A stretch of 64,000 nt of DNA. Source: Erysipelotrichaceae bacterium. Its GTDB lineage: Bacteria; Bacillota_I; Bacilli_A; Erysipelotrichales; Erysipelotrichaceae. A program made the position numbers and the translations under genes. Positions 32,973-40,063 of this stretch are shown one piece after another (position 1 is the stretch's first letter; the number at the start of each line of letters is the position of its first letter). The stretch spans positions 32,648-96,647 of the forward strand of contig JAFSUN010000003.1 of NCBI GenBank assembly GCA_017445225.1, read 5' to 3'. The notes under the pieces are model-generated. The model did no database searches. It was not told the DNA's origin and saw only the letters and a program-made list of their open reading frames with translations.

Positions 32973-34078
32973 CTTTCCTCCTTTGCCAGCTCTTCCGCTT
33001 CCAGAGCACAGGTTCTTATCTCGTTAATGCCCACCCGGCCCAGCACCTCAAAATAAGGCTGCGGGTTGCCGCAGGGGCAGTTATCGTTTACCGATCCCAG
33101 ATCATCGGTGACCACCGAGACGATCGGAGCCCCCTTCATTAACGGTGTAATGAAGTTCAACAGGCCCTTCTTTCCCTTTTCCAGCGGCTGCAGGGTCCGG
33201 ACATCTCTCGCCAGTACCCGGCTGTAGACCGGGATGTGATAGTGATGATGCGGACAGGCAACATACAGGATCGGATGTTCACCGGCCGAGAAGAACTCGA
33301 CGATGTCCTTTTTCTCCAGCCCCAGGACCTCTTGGGCCTGGCGGTAGAATTCCTCACGGTCGACCTGCTGGCGCCAGTACTGCTTCCAGCCGCCGCCCAA
33401 TAACATCTTGCTGCCCTTCGGCAACAAATCCTTGCATCCTTTTTCTTCCAGTTTTTCCATCAGGAAATAGCCCAGCGCCGGAAAGCCGATCAGCCGGACC
33501 GGTTTTCCGTCTTCCGAGTATTTCCGTATCTTAGCAGTTATTCCTTCCCAGTCCGCTTCCAGCCGGCCGTCAATGTTCCTTATGACATAGTCCCGGGACC
33601 TGGCCGGAGCCAGCAGGCTGGCCGCCAGAGCCGTCCGGGCAGCCACTGCCTTATTCTCCTTATCAGGCTTATAGCCCAGGATCACATAGTGAACCGGCTT
33701 GAGCGAGAACAGCTTGTGCTGGCGGCAGGTGCTGACCGCCATCTTCAGCAGGCAGATCAGCGCTGAGGACTCACAGTTGACGGCACTGCTGGTACCGCTG
33801 GTGCCGGAAGTGCGGATGGTATAGATGCCGATTCTCTTTTTCAGGGTGTTGAGGTCATTGCCCTTGAAGTACATGGTGGGTATGAAGGGCAGCTGGCCGA
33901 GATCTTCGATCTTCTCCAGCATGTCAGCGGTAAAGCCCTTCATCTGCAGGATCTTGCGGTAGACCGGATTGTTTTCCTCGTGCCACCTGACGTTTTCCCG
34001 CACGGCCGCGACAAAAAGGCCGTCACTGCCCGGGCGGAAGATTTTCTTAATGCTGAACAGCTGACGACGGTATTTCAT
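32969..34078 (-). CDS. luxE: LuxE-family acyl-protein synthetase
   Basis: 369 residues. LuxE adenylates a fatty acid and holds it as a thioester before LuxC reduces it. The AMP-binding loop is RTSGTSGTSS (residues 89-98). HPILYVACPHHHYHIPVYSR and the NFITP phrase are typical of the LuxE/PaaK-like branch. A cysteine 12 residues from the C-terminus (C357, in IRTCALEAE) sits where the acyl-accepting Cys of Vibrio LuxE lies. GGAGGGG precedes the ATG. It is followed directly by luxC and preceded by ogt, yggS and a TIM-barrel gene on the same strand. Confidence 0.85.
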   Translation of the reverse strand: MKYRRQLFSIKKIFRPGSDGLFVAAVRENVRWHEENNPVYRKILQMKGFTADMLEKIEDLGQLPFIPTMYFKGNDLNTLKKRIGIYTIRTSGTSGTSSAVNCESSALICLLKMAVSTCRQHKLFSLKPVHYVILGYKPDKENKAVAARTALAASLLAPARSRDYVIRNIDGRLEADWEGITAKIRKYSEDGKPVRLIGFPALGYFLMEKLEEKGCKDLLPKGSKMLLGGGWKQYWRQQVDREEFYRQAQEVLGLEKKDIVEFFSAGEHPILYVACPHHHYHIPVYSRVLARDVRTLQPLEKGKKGLLNFITPLMKGAPIVSVVTDDLGSVNDNCPCGNPQPYFEVLGRVGINEIRTCALEAEELAKEER

Positions 34079-34093
34079 CGGTAACCCCTCCGA

Positions 34094-34558
34094 TTATTGA
34101 TCCAAAACGGTTCCTTCCAGCTGAAGCAGATAGCGCTTGATGTCTTCCCGGCCGCCATAGCCGCCCAGGCTGCCGTCATGGTTGATGACGCGGTGGCAGG
34201 GAATGATGATCATGTAGCGGTTATTATGCACGGCCTGTCCGGTCGCCTGAAAGCCCCGGCGGTTGCCGGCCATATAGGTGAGGTCCCTGTAGCTGACCGT
34301 GGACCCATAGGGCACCTGCGCCAGCGCTTCATAGATGCGCTGCTGGAATTCGGTACCGGTTATTAAAAGCGGCAGGGAGAAATTCCTTCTCTGCCCGCTG
34401 AAGTATTCCCTTAACTGTTTCCGGGCCTTATGGATGAGGGCATTGGGGCGGTCAGTCCCCTTCTCATCGCAATAGCTGACAGCCAGCAGGTGCTGTTCAT
34501 CAGCCTCCAGCTTCAGCCAGCCCAAGGGGAAACTGACATATCCTTCATATCTGCTCAT
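34094..34558 (-). CDS. ogt: Methylated-DNA--protein-cysteine methyltransferase
   Basis: Suicide repair protein that removes O6-alkyl groups from guanine. 154 residues, with the active-site motif IIPCHRVI (C121), the preceding GQAVHNNRYM helix region, and GSLGGYGGREDIK after it. An N-terminal RNase H-like domain of about 70 residues is present, as in Ogt. The ATG overlaps the yggS stop by four bases (ATGA), so it is co-translated within the 36-32 kb operon. Confidence 0.94.
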   Translation of the reverse strand: MSRYEGYVSFPLGWLKLEADEQHLLAVSYCDEKGTDRPNALIHKARKQLREYFSGQRRNFSLPLLITGTEFQQRIYEALAQVPYGSTVSYRDLTYMAGNRRGFQATGQAVHNNRYMIIIPCHRVINHDGSLGGYGGREDIKRYLLQLEGTVLDQ

Positions 34559-35172
34559 TCAAACAGCGACCTGCCGATCCTTAACATGTTGCTGCCGCAC
34601 TGCAGGGCGATCTGCCAGTCCGCGCTCATGCCCATCGAGAGATATTTCATCTCCAGGTTATTCTGCTGAATGTTCTTCAGCTCTTCAAACAGCTGCCGGC
34701 CCTGCCGGAAGACGTCTCTTATTCTTTCCTCATCGTCCACATGCGGGCCGATGACCATTATTCCTTCAATGCGGACATTTTCCAGATCGCTGACCTTCCT
34801 GATCACATTGCTTACTTCTTCCCGTTCAAAGCCGAACTTGGTGTCCTCTTGGGCGATGTTGACCTGTAACAGGACGCTCATCACCCTGTTCTGCCTTCCG
34901 GCTTCCCGGTCAATGAGCCTTAACAGCCTTTCACTGTCCACCGACTGGATCAGCGTACAGTAAGTCACCGCCTTGCGGACCTTGTTGCTCTGCAGATGGC
35001 CGATCAGATGCCACTGGACATCCGGAAGAGCCAGCTGCTGGCGTTTTTCCAGTTCCTGGACCCGGTTTTCCGCCAGGACATGATACCCCTTCTCATAAAT
35101 GCTTCTTATTTCCTCATCCGTGCGGTTCTTGGTCACCGCCACCGTGATGTCCTTAAAGTCTGCCAGTTTCAT
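34555..35172 (-). CDS. yggS: YggS/PLPBP-family pyridoxal-phosphate homeostasis protein
   Basis: PLP-binding TIM-barrel protein that buffers the B6 pool. About 205 residues, rather short for the family. VAVTKNRTDEEIR contains the PLP lysine. LAENRVQELEKR, WHLIGHLQSNKVR, and VNIAQEDTKFGF follow in family order, then LSMGMSADWQIAL with the phosphate-binding segment. Two adjacent ATGs (35175 and 35172) follow GGAGG; the second has the better spacing. The first overlaps the stop of the upstream gene (TAATG). Confidence 0.92.
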   Translation of the reverse strand: MKLADFKDITVAVTKNRTDEEIRSIYEKGYHVLAENRVQELEKRQQLALPDVQWHLIGHLQSNKVRKAVTYCTLIQSVDSERLLRLIDREAGRQNRVMSVLLQVNIAQEDTKFGFEREEVSNVIRKVSDLENVRIEGIMVIGPHVDDEERIRDVFRQGRQLFEELKNIQQNNLEMKYLSMGMSADWQIALQCGSNMLRIGRSLFE

Positions 35173-35174
35173 CA

Positions 35175-35975
35175 TTAACCCTCCAGATACCACCTGAGGG
35201 TTCCGGCCCTCTTATAGGCCTCCTTGAAGTAGTCGGTCAGAGGCATGTTAAGATAATCACCGCGGTACTTCAGTTCCAGAGTCACCGGTCCCTGATAGTT
35301 CGCTTCCCGTAATTGCTTCATCACCCGGGGCCAGGAGATGTTGCCGTCAAACGGCAGCAGGTGGGAATCATGTTCCCCGAAGTTATCATGCAGGTGAACG
35401 CAACTGATCCTTCCCCTGAAACGTTCAAAGTCAAAGGTCTCGCCGTTCTTATGGTCGTGGCCGGCATCAAAGCAGATGCCCAGATTGTCGTAGTGCTTCA
35501 GATTCGCAAAGACGTAGTCCTGAAAGCCGGGCGCCCAGTTGTTCTCAAAGGAGACCTTCATACCCAGCTGCTGGCCTCTTACCAGCAGTCTTTCGATCCT
35601 CTCCAGACCGATAACCGAAGGAGCCGGGACCTCTGTCCCCTTGGTCAGATGCAGCAGCACTTCATTAATGCCGTTACGGCAGCATTCGTCCAGATTCCTT
35701 AAGTATCTCTCCGTCAGGTCATCGCCTTCATCACCTTCCCGCCACAGATCGTTGACGGTCTGATAGCCCAGATGGGCAAAGATGATCTCCAGCTGTTTCC
35801 TCTTGACGTAGTCGACGACTTCCTGCTGGTCATAGCCGTTGTCCCCACCCCAGGTCTTACGGTCATACCACTGAATGAAGACCTGCTGAAAACCCGCTGC
35901 CTTGATGGCGGCGGCAGTCTCAAATGGGGTCACTCCGACGTTCTCTTCGCAAATGCTGACGGCCAGTTTTCTCAT
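35175..35975 (-). CDS. Sugar phosphate isomerase/epimerase-like TIM-barrel protein
   Basis: 266 residues of the xylose-isomerase-like TIM-barrel superfamily. LGICFDAGHDHKNGE carries the metal-binding Asp/His. CVHLHDNFGEHDSHLLPFDG gives further His/Asp ligands, and PVTLELKYRGDYL the closing Glu. The substrate cannot be deduced: the superfamily includes hexulose epimerases, inosose dehydratases and AP endonuclease-like enzymes. I chose the ATG at 35975 (MRKLAVSIC), with AGAGG upstream; a TATAAT at 35997-36002 on the minus strand is the probable operon promoter. First gene of the operon that ends with luxC. Confidence 0.75.
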   Translation of the reverse strand: MRKLAVSICEENVGVTPFETAAAIKAAGFQQVFIQWYDRKTWGGDNGYDQQEVVDYVKRKQLEIIFAHLGYQTVNDLWREGDEGDDLTERYLRNLDECCRNGINEVLLHLTKGTEVPAPSVIGLERIERLLVRGQQLGMKVSFENNWAPGFQDYVFANLKHYDNLGICFDAGHDHKNGETFDFERFRGRISCVHLHDNFGEHDSHLLPFDGNISWPRVMKQLREANYQGPVTLELKYRGDYLNMPLTDYFKEAYKRAGTLRWYLEG

Positions 35976-36085
35976 GCTTACCTCTTTATCATTATTATTA
36001 TAACCATTTTTCGGCTCCGGTTGCACGGCTTACGCAAACAGGTGCTCCGGCGGTGCAAAATCGTTCACAGTCAGTCCGATATTTG

Positions 36086-36114
36086 TTGAAAATCGGGGGT
36101 TTTTATGGTACACT
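36086..36114 (+). promoter_or_regulatory. Promoter of the P-type ATPase transcript
   Basis: -35 TTGAAA (36086-36091), 17-base spacer, -10 TACACT (36109-36114), with a TGG extension in front of the -10. Predicted start near 36121 is exactly where the riboswitch aptamer begins. Confidence 0.7.
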
Positions 36115-36120
36115 TCAGGC

Positions 36121-36280
36121 GTTGAGGGAGTAGTCAGCACCTTCAAGGTGGGATATGTCAACAGCACTGGTCATTCGATTGAACCTGGCATATCTGAAAT
36201 GACGAGACTCATGTACAGTTTTTCGCTGTGTATGGTCTATCCAATCTCAAGCACCGAAAAACTGGCGCTTGAGATTTTTT
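36121..36280 (+). promoter_or_regulatory. yybP-ykoY (Mn2+) riboswitch with downstream intrinsic terminator
   Basis: The aptamer opens with TGAG (36123-36126) followed by GGAGTAG (127-133) and closes with CGAGA (36203-36207) plus CTCA (36208-36211). TGAG and CTCA form P1 around the two conserved strands of the yybP-ykoY Mn2+-sensing family. Between them are a CACC/GGTG hairpin and a GATATG/CATATC helix. Downstream come a 9-bp hairpin (36210-36234) and a strong terminator AATCTCAAGC/GCTTGAGATT followed by Ts (36243-36280). Control is therefore probably transcriptional. P-type ATPases are established targets of this riboswitch class. Confidence 0.85.
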
Positions 36281-36299
36281 GTTAAAATAGGAGGCTGAA

Positions 36300-38993
36300 A
36301 TGAATTATTACTTAAAGACCGCCGAAGAAACCCTGACTGAAGTAAAGTCCACCGAAGATGGCCTGTCCAGCCAGGAAGCCGCTGCCCGTCTGGCAGCCAA
36401 CGGCAAAAACAAATTAGCAGAACCTCCGAAGAAAACCTTCGCACAGAAGTTCTTCGGTTCACTGAAAGACCCGATGATCCTGATGCTTCTGGCTGCTGCC
36501 GTCTTATCAACAATTACGACGGTTTACCAGAATGTCGTCAATCACGCCAATGAATCCTACGCCGACCTGTTCATCATTCTGTTCGTCGTCATCGTCAATA
36601 CGATCCTCGGAATCGTGCAGGAAAGCAAGGCTGAGGAAGCCATCGATGCCCTGAAGGAAATGACGGCTGCCACCTGTAAGGTCTTAAGAGACGGCCAGCT
36701 GACCGTACTTAAGTCCGAAGACGTCGTCATCGGCGATGTCGTCGTCCTGGAAGCCGGCGATGCCGTACCGGCCGACTGCCGGATCCTGGAAAGCCACTCA
36801 CTGAAAGTTGAGGAAGCGGCCCTGACCGGTGAAAGTGTCCCTGTCAACAAGATCATCGACATTCTCTACCTGAAGGCCAATGTCCTGGACATCCCGCTGG
36901 GTGACCGTACCAACATGCTGTACAGCGGCTCCACCATCGTCTACGGACGTGGCAAGGCTGTCGTCGTCGCTACCGGCATGGCTACCGAAATGGGCAAGAT
37001 CGCTGATGCTCTGAATGAAACTGAAGATGAGCAGACTCCGTTACAGAAGAAGATGGGTGAGCTCTCCAAGGTTCTGACCAAGCTGGTCGTCGGCATCTGC
37101 GTGTTCGTCTTCCTGTTCGGCATCGGCAGAGAACTGCTGTTCCCGACCGGCGCCAACCTGCTGGACCTGGTACTCAATACCTTCATCATGGCCGTAGCTC
37201 TGGCGGTTGCCGCCATCCCGGAAGGCTTACCGGCTGTTGTTACCATTATCCTTTCCATCGGTGTTACCGCCATGAGCAAGCGTAACGCCCTGATCAGAAA
37301 GCTTACCGCTGTTGAAACTCTGGGCTGTACCCAGGTGATCTGTTCCGATAAGACCGGAACCCTGACCCAGAACAAGATGACCGTTGTCGACCAGTATTCA
37401 CCTGATGAAAAACTGCTGGCCACCGGCATGGCCTTATGTTCCGATGCTCTGCTGGAAGAGGGCGAAACCGAATCCAAGGGCGAACCGACCGAAGCTGCTC
37501 TGGTAAACTACGCCTACAAGTGCGGCTTACCGAGATATCAGCTGACAGCTGATCAGCCGCGTGTCGGTGAAGCACCGTTTGACTCCATGAGAAAGATGAT
37601 GTCCACCGTTCACGACAACGGCGGAAAGATCATCCAGTATACCAAGGGTGCCTGTGAGATCCTGCTGGAACACTGTGACCGCATCTTAAGAGAAGGCGGC
37701 AAGGTTGAACCGCTGACCGCTGATGACAAGGCTGCGATCAAGAAGAACGTCAAGTCCTACGCTGACCGCGCACTCCGTGTTCTCGGACTGGCCTACCGCA
37801 ATTGGGAAGCCGTTCCGGAAAACTGTGACGCTGAAAACCTGGAGAACCATCTGATCTTCGTCGGCTTCGTCGGAATGATCGACCCGTGCCGTCCGGAAGT
37901 CTACAACGCCATTCAGGAATGCCGCACTGCCGGCATCAGACCGGTAATGATCACCGGTGACCACATCGATACCGCCGTTGCCATCGGCAAGGACTTAGGC
38001 ATCATCACCAATGCTTCCGAAGCCCGCGTCGGTGCCGACATGGAGCAGATGGACGACGCCACCTTACAGAAGGTCGTCCAGGAAACCTCCGTCTGGGCCC
38101 GTGTTCAGCCTGAACATAAGACCAGAATCGTTAAATCTCTGAAATCACTCGGCTACGTCGTCGCCATGACCGGTGACGGTGTCAACGATGCCCCAAGCAT
38201 TAAGGCTGCCGATATCGGCATGGGCATGGGCATCACCGGTACTGACGTCACCAAGGGCGTCAGTGACATGGTACTGGCCGATGACAACTTCGCTACCATC
38301 GTCAATGCGGTAGAAGAAGGACGTAAGATCTATGACAACGTCAGAAAGGTCCTGCAGTTCCAGCTCTCTACCAACATGTCCGAAGTCCTGGCCATCTTCG
38401 CCGCCAGCGCTATGGGTGTGGAAGTCCTGTCTGCCGCCCATCTGTTATGGGTCAACATGGTTACCGACAGCGCTCCGGGCTTAGCCTTAGGCATGGAGGA
38501 AGCTGAAGAAGGATTAATGCAGCGTAAGCCGCGTCCTTCCGATGAATCCGTATTCGCCAACGGCGCCGGTGTCGACATGGTCTTACAGGGCATCTTCATG
38601 GCCAGCCTGATCATCATCTCCTTCTTCATCGGTGACTACATCGAGTTCGGTCACCGTACTCTGGCTGAGATTCAGGCTACCGGTTCACCGGATGGCATGA
38701 CCATGGCCTTCCTGACCTGTAACTTCGTCGAGATGTTCCATGCCGTAAGCATGCGGACTCAGAGAGGCAACCTCTTCAAAATGAAGCATCACAACAAGTG
38801 GCTGTTAGGAGCCTTCATCCTGACAACCATCCTGACCTGCGGCGTCATCTACCTGCCGTTCATGGTCAAGCTGTTCGGCTTCACCGTGGTATCCTTCAAG
38901 GAATTCGCCATCGCCGTCGGCCTGGCCTTCCTGGTCATCCCGGTCCTGGAGATCTTCAAAGCGATCTTCAGAGCTACCGCCAAAAAGGCTTAA
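36300..38993 (+). CDS. P2-type cation-transporting ATPase (calcium-pump family; probable Mn2+/Ca2+ exporter)
   Basis: 897 residues, about ten membrane helices. The actuator motif TGES lies at 176-179, PEGLP at 307-311 in helix M4, and the phosphorylation site CSDKTGTLT has Asp350. Further on are TGDGVNDAPSIKAADIG and WVNMVTDSAPGLALGMEEA in M6. This is a P2A (SERCA-like) pump. The upstream Mn2+ riboswitch suggests Mn2+ export as the physiological job, as shown for related riboswitch-controlled ATPases (streptococcal MgtA, lactococcal YoaB). GGAGG precedes the ATG. A hairpin at 39128 is a possible terminator. Confidence 0.92.
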   Translation: MNYYLKTAEETLTEVKSTEDGLSSQEAAARLAANGKNKLAEPPKKTFAQKFFGSLKDPMILMLLAAAVLSTITTVYQNVVNHANESYADLFIILFVVIVNTILGIVQESKAEEAIDALKEMTAATCKVLRDGQLTVLKSEDVVIGDVVVLEAGDAVPADCRILESHSLKVEEAALTGESVPVNKIIDILYLKANVLDIPLGDRTNMLYSGSTIVYGRGKAVVVATGMATEMGKIADALNETEDEQTPLQKKMGELSKVLTKLVVGICVFVFLFGIGRELLFPTGANLLDLVLNTFIMAVALAVAAIPEGLPAVVTIILSIGVTAMSKRNALIRKLTAVETLGCTQVICSDKTGTLTQNKMTVVDQYSPDEKLLATGMALCSDALLEEGETESKGEPTEAALVNYAYKCGLPRYQLTADQPRVGEAPFDSMRKMMSTVHDNGGKIIQYTKGACEILLEHCDRILREGGKVEPLTADDKAAIKKNVKSYADRALRVLGLAYRNWEAVPENCDAENLENHLIFVGFVGMIDPCRPEVYNAIQECRTAGIRPVMITGDHIDTAVAIGKDLGIITNASEARVGADMEQMDDATLQKVVQETSVWARVQPEHKTRIVKSLKSLGYVVAMTGDGVNDAPSIKAADIGMGMGITGTDVTKGVSDMVLADDNFATIVNAVEEGRKIYDNVRKVLQFQLSTNMSEVLAIFAASAMGVEVLSAAHLLWVNMVTDSAPGLALGMEEAEEGLMQRKPRPSDESVFANGAGVDMVLQGIFMASLIIISFFIGDYIEFGHRTLAEIQATGSPDGMTMAFLTCNFVEMFHAVSMRTQRGNLFKMKHHNKWLLGAFILTTILTCGVIYLPFMVKLFGFTVVSFKEFAIAVGLAFLVIPVLEIFKAIFRATAKKA

Positions 38994-39057
38994 TCTTAAA
39001 ACTGAAAAGGGGCTATAACGAAATAAACAGCCGGAAAATACAGTAAAACCGGGTCTC

Positions 39058-39125
39058 TTAAATTAAACGTGGATAAGCGTGGATGAAGAGACAAAAATAC
39101 CAAAAACTATTAAATTAAACGTGGA
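39058..39125 (+). repeat. Pair of 16-bp direct repeats
   Basis: TTAAATTAAACGTGGA occurs exactly at 39058-39073 and 39110-39125, start-to-start distance 52. The pair directly abuts the hairpin and the transposase remnant. It may be a scar of insertion-sequence ends. Confidence 0.6.
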
Positions 39126-39127
39126 CA

Positions 39128-39155
39128 CCCAGGTGAATGAAATCACCTGGGTTTT
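39128..39155 (+). terminator. Hairpin with T-run downstream of the P-type ATPase
   Basis: CCCAGGTGA (39128-39136) and TCACCTGGG (39143-39151) form a perfect 9-bp stem followed by TTTT. It overlaps the end of the transposase remnant, so it could also belong to the insertion sequence. Confidence 0.5.
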
Positions 39156-39330
39156 CCATATGTGATAATGAGTAAAGCGCGCTTCCTGAAACGCTCAAAA
39201 TTATGATAACCATAAGCAGATTTGATGATGGTTTTGAGTTGGTTATCAAGTGATTCGGCAATCGCATTGGTAAGCTTAGTATGGTTCTGAGATCTGGCAA
39301 GGCCATTAGCTAATGTATTATGATCGGTAC
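39143..39330 (-). pseudogene. C-terminal remnant of an ISL3-type transposase
   Basis: Reading the minus strand to the TGA at 39143-39145 gives NAIAESLDNQLKTIIKSAYG followed by YHNFERFRKRALLIIT. This matches the ISL3 transposase ending (roughly NNxIKxIKRxAYGYRNFxxFRxRIL). Only about 60 codons remain; there is no start codon or N-terminal part. The longer-looking frame on the same strand at 39115-39306 is out of register with this homology. Confidence 0.7.
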
Positions 39331-39347
39331 CGTGGAGTTGAAGTATG

Positions 39348-39399
39348 AAAAAAAGGGATTGAACGATTTAGCTTACGCTATTTCGTTACACTCCCTTTC
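39348..39399 (-). terminator. Intrinsic terminator of the 39.4-kb membrane-protein gene
   Basis: On the minus strand AAAGGGA...TGTAACGA pairs with TCGTTCA...TCCCTTT and is followed by a run of seven Ts; the stem begins at the stop codon. Confidence 0.75.
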
Positions 39400-39985
39400 A
39401 TTTTACTTTTGCCTGAGGGCACCTTTCCTTAATGTATTCAAGAACCAGATCATAATGCTCATCATCAACATATATTATGTTCATCATGACAGACCAGTAT
39501 ATCTCAATAAGATTGTCCTTACGCTTTTCGGTAATGGTATGAACCTTACTGAAAGGAGTATATATCGAATCTGTACCGGCAGCCAGAGCAGAACCAATCA
39601 TCCCGTAATTACCTGACAGTGCACCCGCAGCAGCCGCAAACAGCCCGACGGCTTCCGTTATTTTCTTCTGGTCTTCGATCTGAGAGAACTTTATTCCGTC
39701 ATCATCCATTTCATAGACCATGGCATAATGGTCGTGATATTTCCTGGCTATGTATGCATACGCCAATTCCGTTATTACCAGAACAGCAGTAAATATCGCC
39801 AGCAGTAATTCTATTGTCTTAAGTTTAATGCCGGATCCCTTGAATATATCCAGACCAAGAAGGAATACCGCCATTACGCCCGTTATTCCCATGACTACTT
39901 TCATGCACAGTTTGAAAAGAGACTTGTTTCCCTTCATATCCAGTTCGTATATCCAGCAACACTTTCCTTCATCACTGATTATCAT
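39398..39985 (-). CDS. Two-helix membrane protein of unknown function
   Basis: About 195 residues from the ATG at 39985. A short N-terminal segment with two adjacent cysteines (GKCCWIY) is followed by two membrane helices (about 30-52 and 60-82), then a soluble domain with a small-residue stretch FAAAAGALSG and the ending EYIKERCPQAKVK. I do not recognise a family. The longer frame (TTG at 40033) is unlikely, because a TATAAT at 40005-40010 and the terminator of the upstream gene lie inside it. A+T-rich like the rest of the island. Confidence 0.55.
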   Translation of the reverse strand: MIISDEGKCCWIYELDMKGNKSLFKLCMKVVMGITGVMAVFLLGLDIFKGSGIKLKTIELLLAIFTAVLVITELAYAYIARKYHDHYAMVYEMDDDGIKFSQIEDQKKITEAVGLFAAAAGALSGNYGMIGSALAAGTDSIYTPFSKVHTITEKRKDNLIEIYWSVMMNIIYVDDEHYDLVLEYIKERCPQAKVK

Positions 39986-40004
39986 ACAATGCCATCTTTC
40001 CGCC

Positions 40005-40033
40005 ATTATATTGGGCAGAATAGAAAAACGCAA
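40005..40033 (-). promoter_or_regulatory. Promoter of the 39.4-kb gene
   Basis: On the minus strand -10 TATAAT (40005-40010) and -35 TTGCGT (40028-40033), 17 bases apart. It is nested in the 3' arm and T-run of the preceding terminator. Confidence 0.5.
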
Positions 40034-40052
40034 TACACTATCCCGTATTGCG
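40023..40052 (-). terminator. Intrinsic terminator of the giant surface lipoprotein gene
   Basis: CGCAATAC (40029-40036) and GTATTGCG (40045-40052) form a perfect 8-bp stem followed on the minus strand by TTTTTC, 11 bases past the stop. Confidence 0.85.
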
Positions 40053-40063
40053 TCTTCTTTTGT

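Larger units (their letters stand above)
38994..39397 (+). other. Gene-free stretch holding direct repeats, a hairpin and an ISL3-type transposase tail
   Basis: No intact gene. It contains a 16-bp direct repeat pair, a strong hairpin at 39128-39155, the minus-strand remnant of a transposase, and the terminator of the next gene. Base composition turns A+T-rich here, marking the left edge of the accessory island. Confidence 0.7.

Noticed and set aside
31773..34078. Bioluminescence operon
   Set aside because: luxA, luxB and luxD are absent; only the acyl reductase and synthetase genes are present.
39058..39125. Possible CRISPR array start
   Set aside because: Only two 16-bp copies, no further spaced repeats and no cas genes in the window.
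39115..39306. 63-codon minus-strand frame next to the ATPase
   Set aside because: It is out of register with the clear ISL3 transposase homology on the same strand, so it is not a gene.
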